From positions 41,263,366-41,327,365 of the forward strand of contig CAIIXF020000001.1 in assembly GCA_903813345.2 (NCBI GenBank): a stretch of 64,000 nt of DNA, in the 5' to 3' direction. A program made the position numbers and the translations under genes. Source of the DNA: Owenia fusiformis. Lineage: Eukaryota > Annelida > Polychaeta > Sabellida > Oweniidae. The number at the start of each line of letters is the position of its first letter. The first letter of the stretch is position 1. Positions 38,601 to 53,600 of the stretch are shown piece after piece. A model generated the notes under the pieces. That model was not told the origin of the DNA, did no database searches, and saw only the letters and a program-made list of their open reading frames with translations.

Positions 38601-41600
38601 TACAGGTTTGGGATAATAATCATTTTTTTCATTCTATTTTCAGTGAGCACCTGTTGCACTTTCAGGGATTCTATTAAGATATATTTCTAGAAGTCCAAAA
38701 ATACAATAACATGTACTGCTATATTTCCTGTCTAATTGGACAGTCTAACTAAACTAATGCTCACACCAAATAAGTTGATTTATCAGGGATTTTAGTTAAT
38801 ATTGGATAGAAAAATACACCCTGGATTATAAGACTTTTTGAGCGGGAAATATTTCCCCTTATTTTTGATATGGCAATCAGAGAATCAGAAACTGAACTTC
38901 AATATTATCAGTTTAAGTGGGGTCAATTTACATATAATCCTTATGTGTCTGATAGTTATACTAATGAAAATATGTCCAGTAAAAGAAAATACTATCTCCC
39001 CATTACAAGAAAAGATATTTCACTTTTTATGTCCCCACCACATAGTGTTGGGCCATATTGTCGGCCTAGGCGCGTCCGTCCGTCTGTCTGTCCGTCCGTA
39101 CATCCGGCAGTTTTCTCCAAAACCGCTACAGATATCACCTTCAAATTTTCAGGGATAACTTATGAGTGCATACAAATGTAGATGAAAAAAATTTAACTCG
39201 ATACCTACTTCCTGTCGGCCATTTTGAAGTCAAATGCTAAAATCCTTGTCTGCAAACTTTAAGAAAAACGGCTTCACAGTTGCTTTTAAAACTTTAATAT
39301 CTTGTTCAGCTCACTTCATTTTACATCTGATTAGGTTTTGGACCTGTTAGCTCAGTCATGTCAGCCATTTTGAATGTCTTAAGAAAAGTTAGCGCGCGAT
39401 AATACTTTGTATCATATTGAATGGTGTTTTTGAGTTTTCATACTTAAACTATTTAGTAGCTTCATAAATAATTTCAGGTGTACTTTGTTGTAAAAGCCTA
39501 TGTAATTGTTAACAGTAGTTATATATGATAATTTTGTTAAAGGAAATCAGCAAAACTCATAATCACTTTTTTATTGTCGGCCATTTTGGATTTTTCCGTC
39601 CCAAAATCTTGTCTGTAAAGTCTTGTCTACGCGTTTTCAGGTGAAACGTTTGGTAGATCAATTTCAAATTTTCAGGGATGATTCTTAGTATGAAAATCTA
39701 GATCTGATTAGTTTTTTTGGCATTCTGGATAAATGTCAAGGCAGTCATTTTGGATTTTCCGTCCTAAAATCTTTGTCTGTAAAGTCTTGTCTACGCATTT
39801 CCAGGTGAACCGTTTGGTAGATCAATTTCAAATTTTTAGGGATGATTCTTAGTATGAAAATCTAGATCTGATTATTAGTTTTTTGGCATTCTGGATAAAT
39901 GTCAAGGCAGCCATTTTGGATTTTCCGTCCTAAAATCTTGTCTGAAATGTCTTATCTATGCGTTTTCAGGTGAACCGTTTGGTAGATCAATTTCCAATTT
40001 TCATGAATGATTCTTAGTATGAAATCTAGAAGCAATTAGTTTTAGTTTTTTGACATTCTGGGTAAATGTCAAGGCAGCCATTTTGGATTTTCCATCCTAA
40101 AATCTTGTCTGTAAAGTCTTGTTTACATGTTTTCTGGTTAACTGTTTGACGGATCAATTTCAAATTTTCAGGGGTGGTTCTTAGTATGAAAATCTAGAAC
40201 TAACTAATTTTTGGGCATTCTGGGTAAATTTTAAGGTGGCCATTTTGGATTTTCCGTCCTCAAATTGTGTCGGTAAAGTCTTGTCTACTCATTTTCAGGA
40301 TAATTATTTGACGGGATCACCCATTGGTGGGGACATTTTGCACACATTTGTGTTCTTGTTGTGATTTTGTAACATGGGCTCTATGGGGAATCTCCCGACC
40401 TAGTAGTCACATTTTCAAAGAAGATTGAAGTTGGAAATGCATTAAACCATAGGTTTCTCTCCCAGACAATCAAGGATGTCCCGTTATCATTGCTCATATA
40501 GCGTCTTAAATACCATGAATGTATCTTGAGAATACCTTATGGGTATATTATTACCTATATATTGAAATAATCAACAGAAGATCCAACCTTCAGAATTAAA
40601 CAATTGATTCTGAGGCTAGCGAGTTGAATCCCTGTAGAGTCACACAAGCGCCATACGCATTTTGATCCAGGTAGCCAATCAGGTTCATGATAAACAAATT
40701 CAACGACCAATCAAATAGTAGGGGGATATTTAAAATTCAGAATTAAATTCCCCGAAAATATAATAAGACTATTTCGTTGGTAAGTAGATAGGTGAATATG
40801 TGGTGAAACTCAAGATGCAAAAAAAGTCCAGAGGGGTCTTGATTGTGCTATCCTATAGGTATAGAGTCCCTTTAAACCACATTTCTAGATGCAATTTTAC
40901 ATGTAGACTTCCAATATGATATCCCTTTAACTAAATTTTGAATATCAAATGAAGTAAATGAAGTATTTCTACTCGCATCTAGTATATTCCTTCAACTCTT
41001 ACATCCTTAGGCATGTTTAAAGCACAATTCTACAACCAAACTATTTGTAAAAAATGTGAAATCATTTAAAATATAATTCATTACTTTATGACACAATTTT
41101 TTTGTTGAAAGAAAACTGGTTTAGAATAAGGAATAAATCTTTATCCAATGAATTCACTTTTACAATAACATTTATAAGTTACATTTAAGGATTAATTTTA
41201 TCTTGCGTGAAAATATTTGATTATTTGATTAATTAATTGATGTAGCATGTTATAAAGTAAAAATCAAAGAATTAATAAAATAAAACATATTTTATAATTC
41301 CTTCTTCAGTAGTTTTTCAAAATAAGAACGGAGGAAGTTACTGTTATACATGTATTTGCATATATTAAATTTGTAACTTACTGATGATGCATGCAATACA
41401 TAAGGCAATATTCACAATGTTTGTTGCTGCTCCCATCTTTGTATATCTGACCTCTTTGTACTATATCACATATAGTTGAAGGCCTGTTTATTTTATATGG
41501 ATTATATATAAAGTCAGATTTATGTATTGTCTTTGGGTGAACTTTGATTTCTGATATCTTCTGGTTCCTTACCCTTGAGGTTTATTGACCACTTATACTT

Positions 41601-44600
41601 TTCAGATTCATGATCATATCCAAGTAATTTGTGATAAAGTGATAGGTTGAAGGACTTGTACACACTTAATTTAGTAGCTTCTATCATTTTCAAACTAATA
41701 TGTATGTTCATATTAATACATGAAGAGAAGTTTTAGTGTTTCTATAACATGCTTAAATGATATGATGTCACTTAATGTTTCGCCACTGGATGATCAAACC
41801 ATTGACCTTTAAAACTTACAAATAAATCTATAATTCACACATAGCTAGGCAAGGTGTCACGTGTGTCTGATTCCAGCCAATCTGAACACAGTATTTCACA
41901 TACAGAACAGTGTGTGAAATAATCAATAACACAGTCAAGGTCACTAGTTAAACAGTCATGTCATGGTGATGAATGGACTTTTCACATCGGATTTGATGAC
42001 TTGCTAGCTTAACCCTTGCAAAAAATGTCATTGAAAAAATGTGTTCTTTTAGTGATTTCACGATTTTGCAGAAAATATTTTGCAATGTGTGAACAAAATT
42101 TAAGCCCAAGGCCCAAGACTCAATGCATTGTGGATGGTTCAGCACACATTGCACTGAGTCTAAGGCTTAAATATACTGGGGCGTAGCCAGCAATTGTCAA
42201 GAAGGATGGAATTTTGGGGGTTTGCATCACTGCACGTGAAACGAGCCCCAAAAATACAATTTACATTGTATATGGTGCTTTCTAAGCATTTCAAACTATA
42301 TTTTGTAAATTTTTTTCATCAAATTTTACTAAATTGCTTTTTTTCCTTTTTATCGCACTTTGAAAAAGTGCTATATTGTCGTTGTCTTGTGCTGTTGGGC
42401 GGGCGTGCGGTTGTGCGTGCGTGCGGGCGTGCGGGCGGCACATAAACCAAATCTTGTCATCAAATTTCCAGGATAACTGCTTACCTGTTCAACTTGAAAT
42501 TTTTACAGATGCAAGAGCAGACTAGTACCAAGATCTGATTAGGTTAAGGGCATGCTGGGTAAACTACGTGGCGGCCATTTTGAATTTTTCAACAAATCTT
42601 GTCATCAAAATTCCAGGAAAACCACTTATCCGTTCAACTTGAAATTTTTACAGATGCAAGAGCAGACTATTGTCAAGATCTGATTAGGTTTTGGGTATGC
42701 TGGCTGAATTACATGGTGGCCATTTTGAATTTTTCAATTTGGCGGCCATTTTGAATTTTTCAACTTGCTCCAAATTGACCAAATTTTTTTTTTAAAAACA
42801 TCTACAAGTTCTCAGAAGTTCAAATCTGACCTTAGATTTCAGATTTGACCTTTCATCCACCTTCAGTGACCTTGAAAAGGTCAAAAAAGTTGATTTTCTA
42901 AATTGATATTTTGGATTTAAATTTAGGTCAGCTTAATTACAAAACACCTACTGAGGTCTGAAAAAGTGAAATTTTCAAGGTCGAAGGTCAAGGTCATTAA
43001 ACTAGGTCACAAATGATGTTATCCAAGTTTCTCAAAGTTTGAGACTACAAATCAATTCTTGTCATCAAAATTCCAAGAAAACCGCTAACCTGTTCAACTT
43101 GAAATTTTTACACATGCAATAGCAGACTAGTGCCAAGATCTGATTAGGTTTAGGGCATGCTGGGTAAACTACGTGGTGGCCATTTTGAATTTTTCAACAA
43201 ATCTTGTCATCAAAATTCCAGGAAAACCACTTATCCGTTCAACTTGAAATTTTTACAGATGCAAGAGCAGACTATTGCCAAGATCTGATCAGGTTTTGGG
43301 TATGCTGGCTGAATAACATGGTGGCCATTTTGAATTTTTCAATTTGGCGGCCATTTTGAATTTTTCAACTTGCTCCAAGTTGACCAAATTTTTTTTTTAA
43401 AAACATCTACAAGTTCTCAGAAGTTCAAATCTGACCTTAGATTTCAGATTGGACCTTTCGTTGACCTTCAGTGACCTTTAAAAGGTCAAAAATTTGATTT
43501 TCTAAATTGATATTTTGGATTTAAATTTAGGTCAGCTTAATTACAAAACACCCACTGTCGTGACTGAGGTCTGAAAAAGTGAAATTTTCAAGGTCGAAGG
43601 TCATCAAATAAGGTCATCAAACAATGTTATCTAAATTTTCCCAAAGTTCAAGACTACAAATAAATTCTTGTCATCAAAATTGCAGGAAAACCGCTAACCT
43701 TGTCAACTTGAAATATTTACAGATGCAAGAGCAGACTAGTGCCAAGGTCTGATTAGGTTTTTGCCATGCTGGGTAAATTGCATGGTGGCCAGTTTGCTCT
43801 TCAAAGTGCGATATTTATCACTGTGTGTCTTGTTTTGTTGGGGCGGACATGCCCATCACACCCCCTGGCTATGCCCATGATATAATACCACAATGATATT
43901 ACTTCCCAGTGACTAAAACCAGGGAATTTAATAATTGGAAAAATCCCTCCTAATCATATTTGCTTGTTATCCGCCTAATATATAAACATTTCAAGAAAAC
44001 TAAACATAGTTTACTATTTTACATTAGGCCTATCATCATGTGATATTAGGTTATCCTTAGATTTCATAGCCACACAACTTGAATCGATCCATATCATATT
44101 CCAGTAAGGAATTGCATATGGCACTCCCCCCAGTTTTCTGCAAGTTAAAATGCTCAATTCTGCAAGTGAAATTAGTGAATTCTGCAAGAAGAAAGGGCTA
44201 ATTCTGCAGAAATTCCGCGGATATTCGCGGCATTTTTTTGCGGTTATTATAAAAAAAATCAAGAACAGTATCATATATTCTAAAAAGATGATTTTGGTTT
44301 GCTGAAATTTTAGAGGAATGTGTTGGTTCTTTTATTTTTTTTACGAAACGATCCATTTTAAATGTTTTATTCAGATTTTATTTCAAATTTCACATTTTTC
44401 GAAACTTCAAACACGGAGGATCGGGCGCATAATGGGAATCACGATATATGTAAATCAGGTTTTAAGTGTAATATCTCATTGGAGTTCGAAGTTTTCGATC
44501 AATAACTTAATAATATAAATAACTGTTATTAATTTATGTCTTTGTTTAACTTTCTGACGAGAACCGAAAGAAAAACTAATGGTTTTCGAACCAGTAAACG

Positions 44601-47600
44601 GGAAAATATCGTGATAGTCAGGTAGTCAGTCTCAGTCACTACATACATGCTGCCATCTAACGGCAGAAATCAAACGATGGCGTTTAGAATTTTCACTTCG
44701 CATAATTTGGGTTATTTCTGCAAGGGATTTGACTGAAAACGTGTCAAATTGTTACAGGTAAGACTGACTTTTTAAACTTTTTGAAAAAATATATGGATTC
44801 TGCGGAAAATTCCGCGGAAATTGACCAAAATAGTTGATTCTGCAATTCCGCGGGCAGAGGCAAATTCCGTCCGCGCTCTGCAAACACGGAATCCTGGGGG
44901 CAGTGATATGGGTTTTATACCTTGGTCAATATGATATTTCCTTTGGTTGCTTCAGTCCCACAAAATATATCCCTCTATTTATCCCCTTATTTAAGAGTGA
45001 TATAATGATGTACATAAAACTTATATTTGCGGTTCTTCCTCTTCTAATCTTAGATATGGGATAAATCAGAGGGGGGGGTGTATAGAGATATTGTATATCG
45101 TATAAGAGGCTTAAAATTTATTGTATATTGTATAAGAGGGGGCAAAATTTATCGTATATGGTATAAGAGGTGTAAAAAATATGGTATATGGTATAATAGA
45201 AAATATATGGTATATGGTATCTAGAATATTAATGAAGGCTAATTATGAAGAAATTGTACCCTAAAGTTCCCCATTGTGCCTACTCTCTTACTGTAACCGT
45301 GTTGGAAAAACATGGAAAAGTAGTCTCTCTAATTGGTTCCACATTCTAGGTCAATTAATACTGTAAGTTTAGAGAAAATCCTTCTCAAACTAAGAGTTTT
45401 GTGCCCTTTTAATTCAAAGTTTCACAGGAGGTGTTAAATATATAGTCTCAAATAAGAATCACGCCCGATGATCAGAAGAAATGAACGGAAGGGGAGTAGA
45501 TCTAGCTGATTTTCGGTAGAAAATTCAACAAATCTTGAAGATTTATTTTTTCCAGAGAAAGTTCACAATTGAATGGCTAAATGAATAGACGAAGTGGACG
45601 GGGGAATATGTTAGGTCTTCTTGGATTTTTTTTGAACTGTATTACAGGTCATACAGACCATTGTTGCTTGATTTATAGCAAAAACATTGGCATCTGCACG
45701 TTGGCGACGTTGCGCCTTTTTTAATAAATCTTTTATCTTAGAACTCCATCAATTCAAAAAAAAAATCCTAGAAGACCTAACATATTTCCCTGTGCACTGC
45801 ACCTTTTCATTTAGCCATTCAATTGTAAACTTTTTCTTGAAAAAAAAATCTTCAACATTTGTTGAATTTACCGAAAATCAGCTACTCCCCCTCCGTTCAT
45901 TTCATCAGATCAGGTAATAAAATAATTTGGACTTTGAGAAAGGGAAGGTTTTTCTGCAATGTTGTCCTGATTTTCAGCCCTTTCCACATATGTTTTTTCA
46001 ATGTTTGATGCACCAATATGTTGCACTTTGAGACACAGTTTTGACACACAGTTAACCTCTAAAATATAATTTATTTGGGATGAAGTGGAAAACAGTACAT
46101 GGATTTCCCATGTTATTTTCCTATAGGGAAAACTCATGTGATCCATTGTTTTCAGCTAAATGTTGGTCATACAAAATTGATATCTTTAAATAGAGAATCA
46201 GATGTAGCGAGCAGGCTAAACAAAAGATTGTTTCAATTTTAGAATATTTTTGGCTCGTGTCATTCCTTGTCATGCCTATTTTCTGAAAATCACAAAAGTG
46301 CATTCTTTATTCCAGGAAAACTTCAGATTTTTACAATTTTGTATTATTTTTCCATAAGAATGGTTACCATTCTTATAATTTGGGATAATTTAAACATTTT
46401 TAACCCAATTTTGCACTTTGAGTCTGTGATAACTTCACCAATTTATAACATATCATGAATCTTTTGGGAGATATTGTATTTGAGATTGTAAGGAATAGAT
46501 TGATAGGTCAATTGTACATGTTGCTTGTAATTTTGTCACCCCCTATAGATCAGATTCTGCCTTTGAAACCCCTGCATGAATCATATTTTCATTTAAAACG
46601 CAACAGAGTGATCAATGCAACAAACATTGAAAAACAGGTGTGGAAAGGGCTGGAAATCAGGACAACATTACAGAAATAAACCATACGGTGAACAGAATCG
46701 CACACTTGAACAGAATACACTTTTCGGGATGGAAAATCAAAAATGGCCACCTTAACATTTACCCAGATTGCCGAAAAACTAATCAGTTCTAAACTTTCAT
46801 AGGTAGAAACATCCCTGAGAATTACAAATGAATCACTCAAACGGTTTGGCTGGAAACCTGCAGACAAGCCTTGACAGACAAGATTTTAGGACAGAAAATC
46901 CAAAATGGCCACCTTAACATTTACCCAGAATGCCGAAAAACTAATCAGTTCTAAACATTAATAGGTAGAAACATCCCTGAGAATTTCAAATGAATCCCTC
47001 AAACGGTTTGGCTAGCGCTGGAAACCTGTAGACAAGCCTTGACAGACATGATTTTAGGACGGAAAATCCAAAATGGCCGCCTTAACATTTACCCAGAATG
47101 CCAAAAAACTAATCAGTTCTAAACTTTCATAGGTAGAAACATCCCTGAGAATTTCAAATTAATCCCTCAAACGGTTTGGCTGGAAACCTGTAGACAAGCC
47201 TTGACAGACAAGATTCTAGGACGGAAAATCCAAAATGGCCGCCTTAACATTTACTCAGAATGCCGAAAAAACTAATCAGTTCTAAACTTTCATAGGTAGA
47301 AACATCCCTGAAATTTTCAAATGAATCCCTCAAACGGTTTGGCTGGAATCCTGTAGACAAGATTATTCGGGACGCCCGCCCGCCCGCCCGCCCGCCCGCC
47401 CGCCCGGCAAACTGATTACAATATTTGTTGATGGGGTGCAAATTTGCACCTTCCCTGACTTAAAGTCCAAATTATTTTATAATCTCTATGATAGCTTGCC
47501 CTGGAGTTAATGCATTGGCCTAACATATGCACCTGTTCAAATCCTCAGAAAATAGCCAAAATCCAATATATGACTGAAATCTGTTGCCATACCGTCTGTG

Positions 47601-50600
47601 GTCCTTTAAAAGAAAGTTATTTCTAGTTACATAGAGTAGTTTTCATTCTCATCAATACATCTTTGCCTTGAAATCATTCGTGAAACATGTGGTTTGACCT
47701 TTATGGAAATTTGCTTAATTTTGACACACCTTTGTTTAACTTATAATGTCTTTAAGGCTGCCTTATCTGAAACCCCGAAGTGTCTCTTTCAAATGTTTAA
47801 CCAATCAAGTCTCATCTTGCCTTTATTTCAAACTCTAATTTCCAGACTCGAGTCCAATCAAAAATGAATTATCTACATGGAAGTTTGTGCTCCTTTATTT
47901 CTGAAACTGTTTTCAATACTTTATATTTTCAGGTAACTGCTTTACAAAATCATTGTGCATTGTGAATCTTCATTACCTATCTGACACATATTTTCCTCAG
48001 CAAACTTTATTTTCATAGAACACATATGATGAATCTCTTATTCCACATTCTCAATTTTGCATCAATTATGTTTCAAGGATTTTTTTCCCTGGCTCACTAT
48101 GAAGGATTCCATTGACATTAAGTCATGGGAAAGTAGGTCATAAGAAAGAGGAACACTGAGTTCCACCCATTCCAATGATGCAGGTTTTGTGCTAATTTTG
48201 AATATCTTTATGGTACTTTTACAGGTAATGGGCTAATTGCTTTACAAATTGCAGAAATGTTAAAGTTAGTTTTTTGGTCAAAGTAGGTTGAGAAATCACT
48301 AAAGATAAGTCATGAATCTTATATCATAAATGTGTTTTAAATCAACTTGTTTACCTGAAAATAAAATGTGGTCACAGCTTTTCTGAACATGCGGATGTAC
48401 TTGAATGGTGTCTTATTCATAATGTAATAAATGAAATCATTGTGATATGTATGTGGAGTCTATTTCCCTTATAATAATACATTTACTTTAGTACATGGAT
48501 TCTCTCCTAATATTATTTCCTTATAAATCTCCAAACTTTAATCAAAAGCAGTCCTTCAAAATTATCGTATATTGTATTTCACCTAAAATATCGTATATGG
48601 TATAAGAGCTGTGAAAAATATTGTATATGGTATAAAAGGGGTGAAAAAATATTGTATATGGTATAAGAGAGCTGAAAAATATTGTATATGCATTTTCAAG
48701 ACCCTCTATACACCCCCCCCATCAGAGAATATTCGGTTCATTTTTCATAGTACTTTGGTGAGAAATGTGTTAATCTCCCTCAGGATAATTTCAATATAAT
48801 CTGAGGGATATTTTCTGAATCATGAGGCATGTGAATAATGATCTTATACTTTATCTACCTCAAAAAACCTCTGTTGGATGAGAAAACAATAAATGAATTT
48901 TTGAAATATTACATATACATACATGTACATGATTGATATTCATATTATCCCAATATCATCCCGATATCCATCCCGACCCCGAATACATGATTTATCACTC
49001 GCTATTATATACCTGATATTGCTCCGATCTTTATACTAAAGTAGTAAAGCATATAGAGGTCAACCCTTGCCAAATATAATAAAATTATTATCTGTTTAAT
49101 TATATTTGCTTACTAGTCCCAAATATGCCTTATTGATATACAGTTAAACCTTTCTAATCCGAATGCCATTTAGACCTGCTAAGATCTATTGGATTATGGA
49201 GGTGTTTAGATTTCCAGATTTTTGCGTTCATGGAATTCATAATTTTGGAGAAAATTTTAAACATAATCTTTAAATATATTTAGCTCGATTTACCCTTTAG
49301 TCTTGTAATTACGTTTCGGTCAATGCCAAAAAGTAAAACATCCCTTATCTTTAGATAATTTAGATTTTTATGATTTTTATTTCATTTTTTTATTTTTTTT
49401 ATTTTTATAACTTGAATAGTTTATGACTTTAAAAGTAATTTAAAAAACGATGAAGCGATTTTGAATATCACATGTGATATTTTATTGGTCTTATCAGACA
49501 GGCTACTTTTCCAAATATAACTGTATATTGTTCAAATTAGGAGGTGTTCACATTTCAAGATCTCTTGCACTGAACATGGGAGTCAGTTGGAGGAAAAAAC
49601 AAAACTGTTCAGATTTGGAGGTGTTATGATTAGCCAAGTGTTTAGATGTACAGGTTTTACTGTATATAAATCGTGCATTGGATACTTCACCATTGTCCTG
49701 CCTTTACAGGGCATTTGAGGGGCAGTTGGGTATAGATCATACACACTGTTGACCAACAATAATACACAAAACAATTATACTTGTATATTCAGATGATAAC
49801 ATTTGGAATAAAAGTTATTTAAGAACTGCAAAAGCAAGATCAATAAATGAAATGTAAATGATGTGATTAACGGGTACCTTACTCATTTTCTGCAAAAAAT
49901 GTGTCTGTCAATTACGACAATTGATTGCATTACTGTAATTTGAACTCTGTTAATAATACCTTGAAATTTTTATTATTTCCTATATTATGTCCTTTTAAAT
50001 TCTAACCCAGGAGAAGAATCAAAATTAACAAACATTGATAGTGATTATTACACATAAGGGAACATGATAAAATCATTTTAATTTTTGGAACCTTTGAAGG
50101 TGGATGTATCAAGAATCTCAGTTAATATGGGATGCATCTGTTACGTACAGTCTGTTTGTATATTTTCCTCTAAGCCCTGTATCCAAAACCTCCAAGTATA
50201 TAACCCCTTATCCTATGCCAAGTAGAGTTTTAGGGAGATAAGTTGGTTAGATATATCCCATATCCTGATTTTGAGGTTTCCATATCCAGGACCTCAATAT
50301 CTCCCGCCATATCTCCTGCTTCGGTGCATATCTTCCCGCTTCGGTGCACGTCTTCCAGCTTCCGCTAATTTCGCTGAAAACTCTACTTGGTATAGGATAA
50401 AGCAGTTATGTACGGTCGGTTTGGATATAGGGTTCATCACTCGTGAGATATGCACATCAACCTTCGGTCCCTAAGGTCCCTCAGGTAGATAGGCATATCT
50501 CCCTCTGGATAAACCCCATATCCAAAACCTCCCAGTAAATAACCCTTATTTAACACCTTATGTATGGCATATCCTGATGTGTATATATGATATTCCCCAG

Positions 50601-53600
50601 GTGGTAAACTCAGATATGTTCAACAAGTTCCTGAGGGACAGAATGAATGACAAACGAGACTCTTGGGTAGAGTTTGAGGAAAAGACACGTCCAGTTGCTC
50701 GAAATTCTTTACAAGGAGTTAACGATAAATCTGAATTGTAAGTAGCCTTTTTGTCGAGATTCCCAACTAAATTTCTCACCATGTGGTTACACACAATATA
50801 GAACTAATAAAAGATTATATAATTGATTATTTTATAATAAATACAGGGTGATCACTAAGTTCTGGGAGTTTATCTGTCATTTCATTATTTTTCAACCAAT
50901 CTACTTGAAATTTTCAAGGTAAATGGAGAATATAATTTTGGGTTGGATAAAACAGTCTCATTGTCATATGATGTCTCAATGGAATAATTATTATTACTAT
51001 AGCAACATGACAAATGGCGTAGCGGGTCAAGCAAAACTTGAATTCATTTTTATTTACTTGAAAGTATGGCTAAAAGTATGGTTAATTAATACCTATTTGG
51101 TAGACAAATTTCTGTGATTTTTTATGTTTTCAAATATTTCTAACTTTAGTTTCTAAAGTAACATCTGTATTGTGATACAAGAGTGTACTTTGCGCAATTT
51201 TCTTATCATTGGTCAGACTCTCAAAGTCACAATCATGACTCAAAATACCAGGGAGTTATCTTCCATTATAACTATGCTTCTTCCCACTCCTCAAATTGCC
51301 CATACCACTCTTGAAGACTTAGGATTCACACAAGTTGTTCATGCCCCATATTCACCATATAATGTTCACCAGATGAACCACCATTAAGTTCACTAAATTT
51401 GACTGTTGAAGCAGCATATGAGAGATCATCATAAGTTTTGTTCCGATGAGGGACTGATCTCAACAGCTTGAGCAAATTTTCAAGGGATACCAAAGGGAGG
51501 ACTGGAAAGAACTTTATGGACTACAGTAGGTTTGACAATGCATGGGCATCCAGGTCTATGGAAATCATTATAAATGAAATGATCCTCCCAGCAATGAAGA
51601 ATACTTCTGAATAAATGACTACAAGAGTACTGTTCTGCCTCTAGTACAATAAGTTTGAACCAACCATCTAGGCAAGATGATAATGTTTTAGCAGAATATT
51701 TTCAAATTAACGGCAGTCAAAATTTGCTGACCCGTAGACCACTTTTACTTTTTTTATAATTACAATAAAGTAAATTGTAAAAGTGATATGTATATGAAAC
51801 ATTCTCTGTCAATTCAGAATTATACTATGTACATTTGCTGGAAGTTTCAACTGAATTGGTTGAAAAATATTGAAATGACAGACCAATTCCCAGAACTTAG
51901 TGATCACCCTGTATATTGTCATTTTTTCAGAATAGTGTATTAACAATAATTTTTAACAAAGCATTTTTTCTGATACAAACATATGAGTGTGTTTATTTCT
52001 ATCACTGCAATATCTCAACATTAAACAAAACATGCATAGTGTACAGTATATGCGAATATGTAAACACCTCTCAATGTGAACAATCTTGAGCTGCCCTCAC
52101 CAGCCCTCACTTTAGAGAGTTTTACTGTATGAAATTTCAAAATGTGTACATATTTTCAGAATTCGTCCATTACTGTTAAAACAGCGCCGTTCATCATCCT
52201 CCTGTGTCTCAGTTGCGGACCCCACTAAACTCATCTATTCAACATCAGGTGTAACCACCATATTTCATCTCCCTGAATTTAAAAACACAGATGGCTTTTA
52301 CGAGAGATCTTGTCAGGAGATTTCCATTAAGCTGGAGGTGAGATATGCAGTTAACTTAACTTAAAGGGGCAACAAGGACTGTAGAGAGAAAATGGGAAAT
52401 TTTTATTTTTTCTGAGCTATCAGGTCAATATTTGGCTTAACATCTTTGGCATACCTATTTTCTTAAAATGTATGGATAAACTCTCAATTTCAGTATTAAG
52501 AAGTGTAAATTTAGTCCAAAGTTTCTATAAAGGGAGATTTTTAAGATCGTTTCAAGAGGAATATCAGCTGAAATAATGTTCATCCAGAGGGTTTCATTCT
52601 AGATAATAAAAATATATGTTAGTCTTGATGAAATATCCAAACTTAAATATATTTTGACACTGGTCTAATTGTTGCACCTTTAAACTTAAGAAAAGATATG
52701 TAGCATTGTTTTCTTTTATTCTATGACTTTAAACAATGAAGTGTAAAAACAGACTTACAGAAAGTCCATATTAAAAAGCATGCGAGAGGTGGCATGTCCG
52801 TTTTACAACCTGTGGTTGGTCAGTATATTATGGGGATTAATTTTTCACACCACATTTCCTTTTCATTTTTTATCACCACATGGTGAAATTAAACTGAAAT
52901 AGATGAATATCAATGTGTCAGAAGAATGCATTACTGTCCAGTGGCTGTTCAACAATTATTAGATCTCCAGTCTTAATGCAAACTTTAACTTTTTTTTTTT
53001 TACCTCACCACCACCAAAAATGGTGACATATTGTTATAGTCTCCAACTTTTATGTGCATGGTGTTCATATTTTGGTGGTCAGCATCTGTAACAAATGGCA
53101 GGGAGTGAGATTTTGCATGTCAGTGTCTTGTCTTTTATGCTGTGCCCATTGCTTACATCATTGCATGTATTATTTTGTATTATGTTATGAGGTGAATGAC
53201 CTGAGTAATGCGACAATCAGCCTTATCATTTTAAATGACCATGACCGTAACGAGGTCCGTAATTGCTGTTTCAACCCAAGTACTTGCCCGTACGAGGCTC
53301 ATAACGAGGCACCTTATAGCTTGTTAGTTTTGATAAACTTTTTATGATCAATGATATAAAATACAGAATACATTTACAATTACATTTCAATTATACGTAA
53401 ATATAGATAACTATTATAAATATTTTAAAATATTCACCGGCCTGTAATCATATGATGGAACAGTATAAAGCTTAAGGAAACAAATTGAAACTATATTTAT
53501 CAACTCATAGGAAATTTGCATATAAATACATTACCTTCTGCATCATCAAATGAGAGTAAGTAATGTTATTTAGATTGATAGGGTTAGCGTAGGATTCGAT

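Larger units (their letters stand above)
29620..50600 (+). other. giant intron 11 of the DENND3-type gene
   Basis: The donor CAG|GTACAT follows the dDENN exon and the acceptor TTCCCCAG precedes GTGGTAAACTC. The 21 kb interval contains the complete minus-strand lectin receptor gene and many transposons, including copy B of the poly-G element. No plus-strand exon extends the DENND3-type frame inside it. Confidence 0.8.

Noticed and set aside
38838-39181. Overlapping open frames of 103-106 codons
   Set aside because: They span the junction of two transposable elements, have no linked exons, and lie in an intron of the lectin gene.
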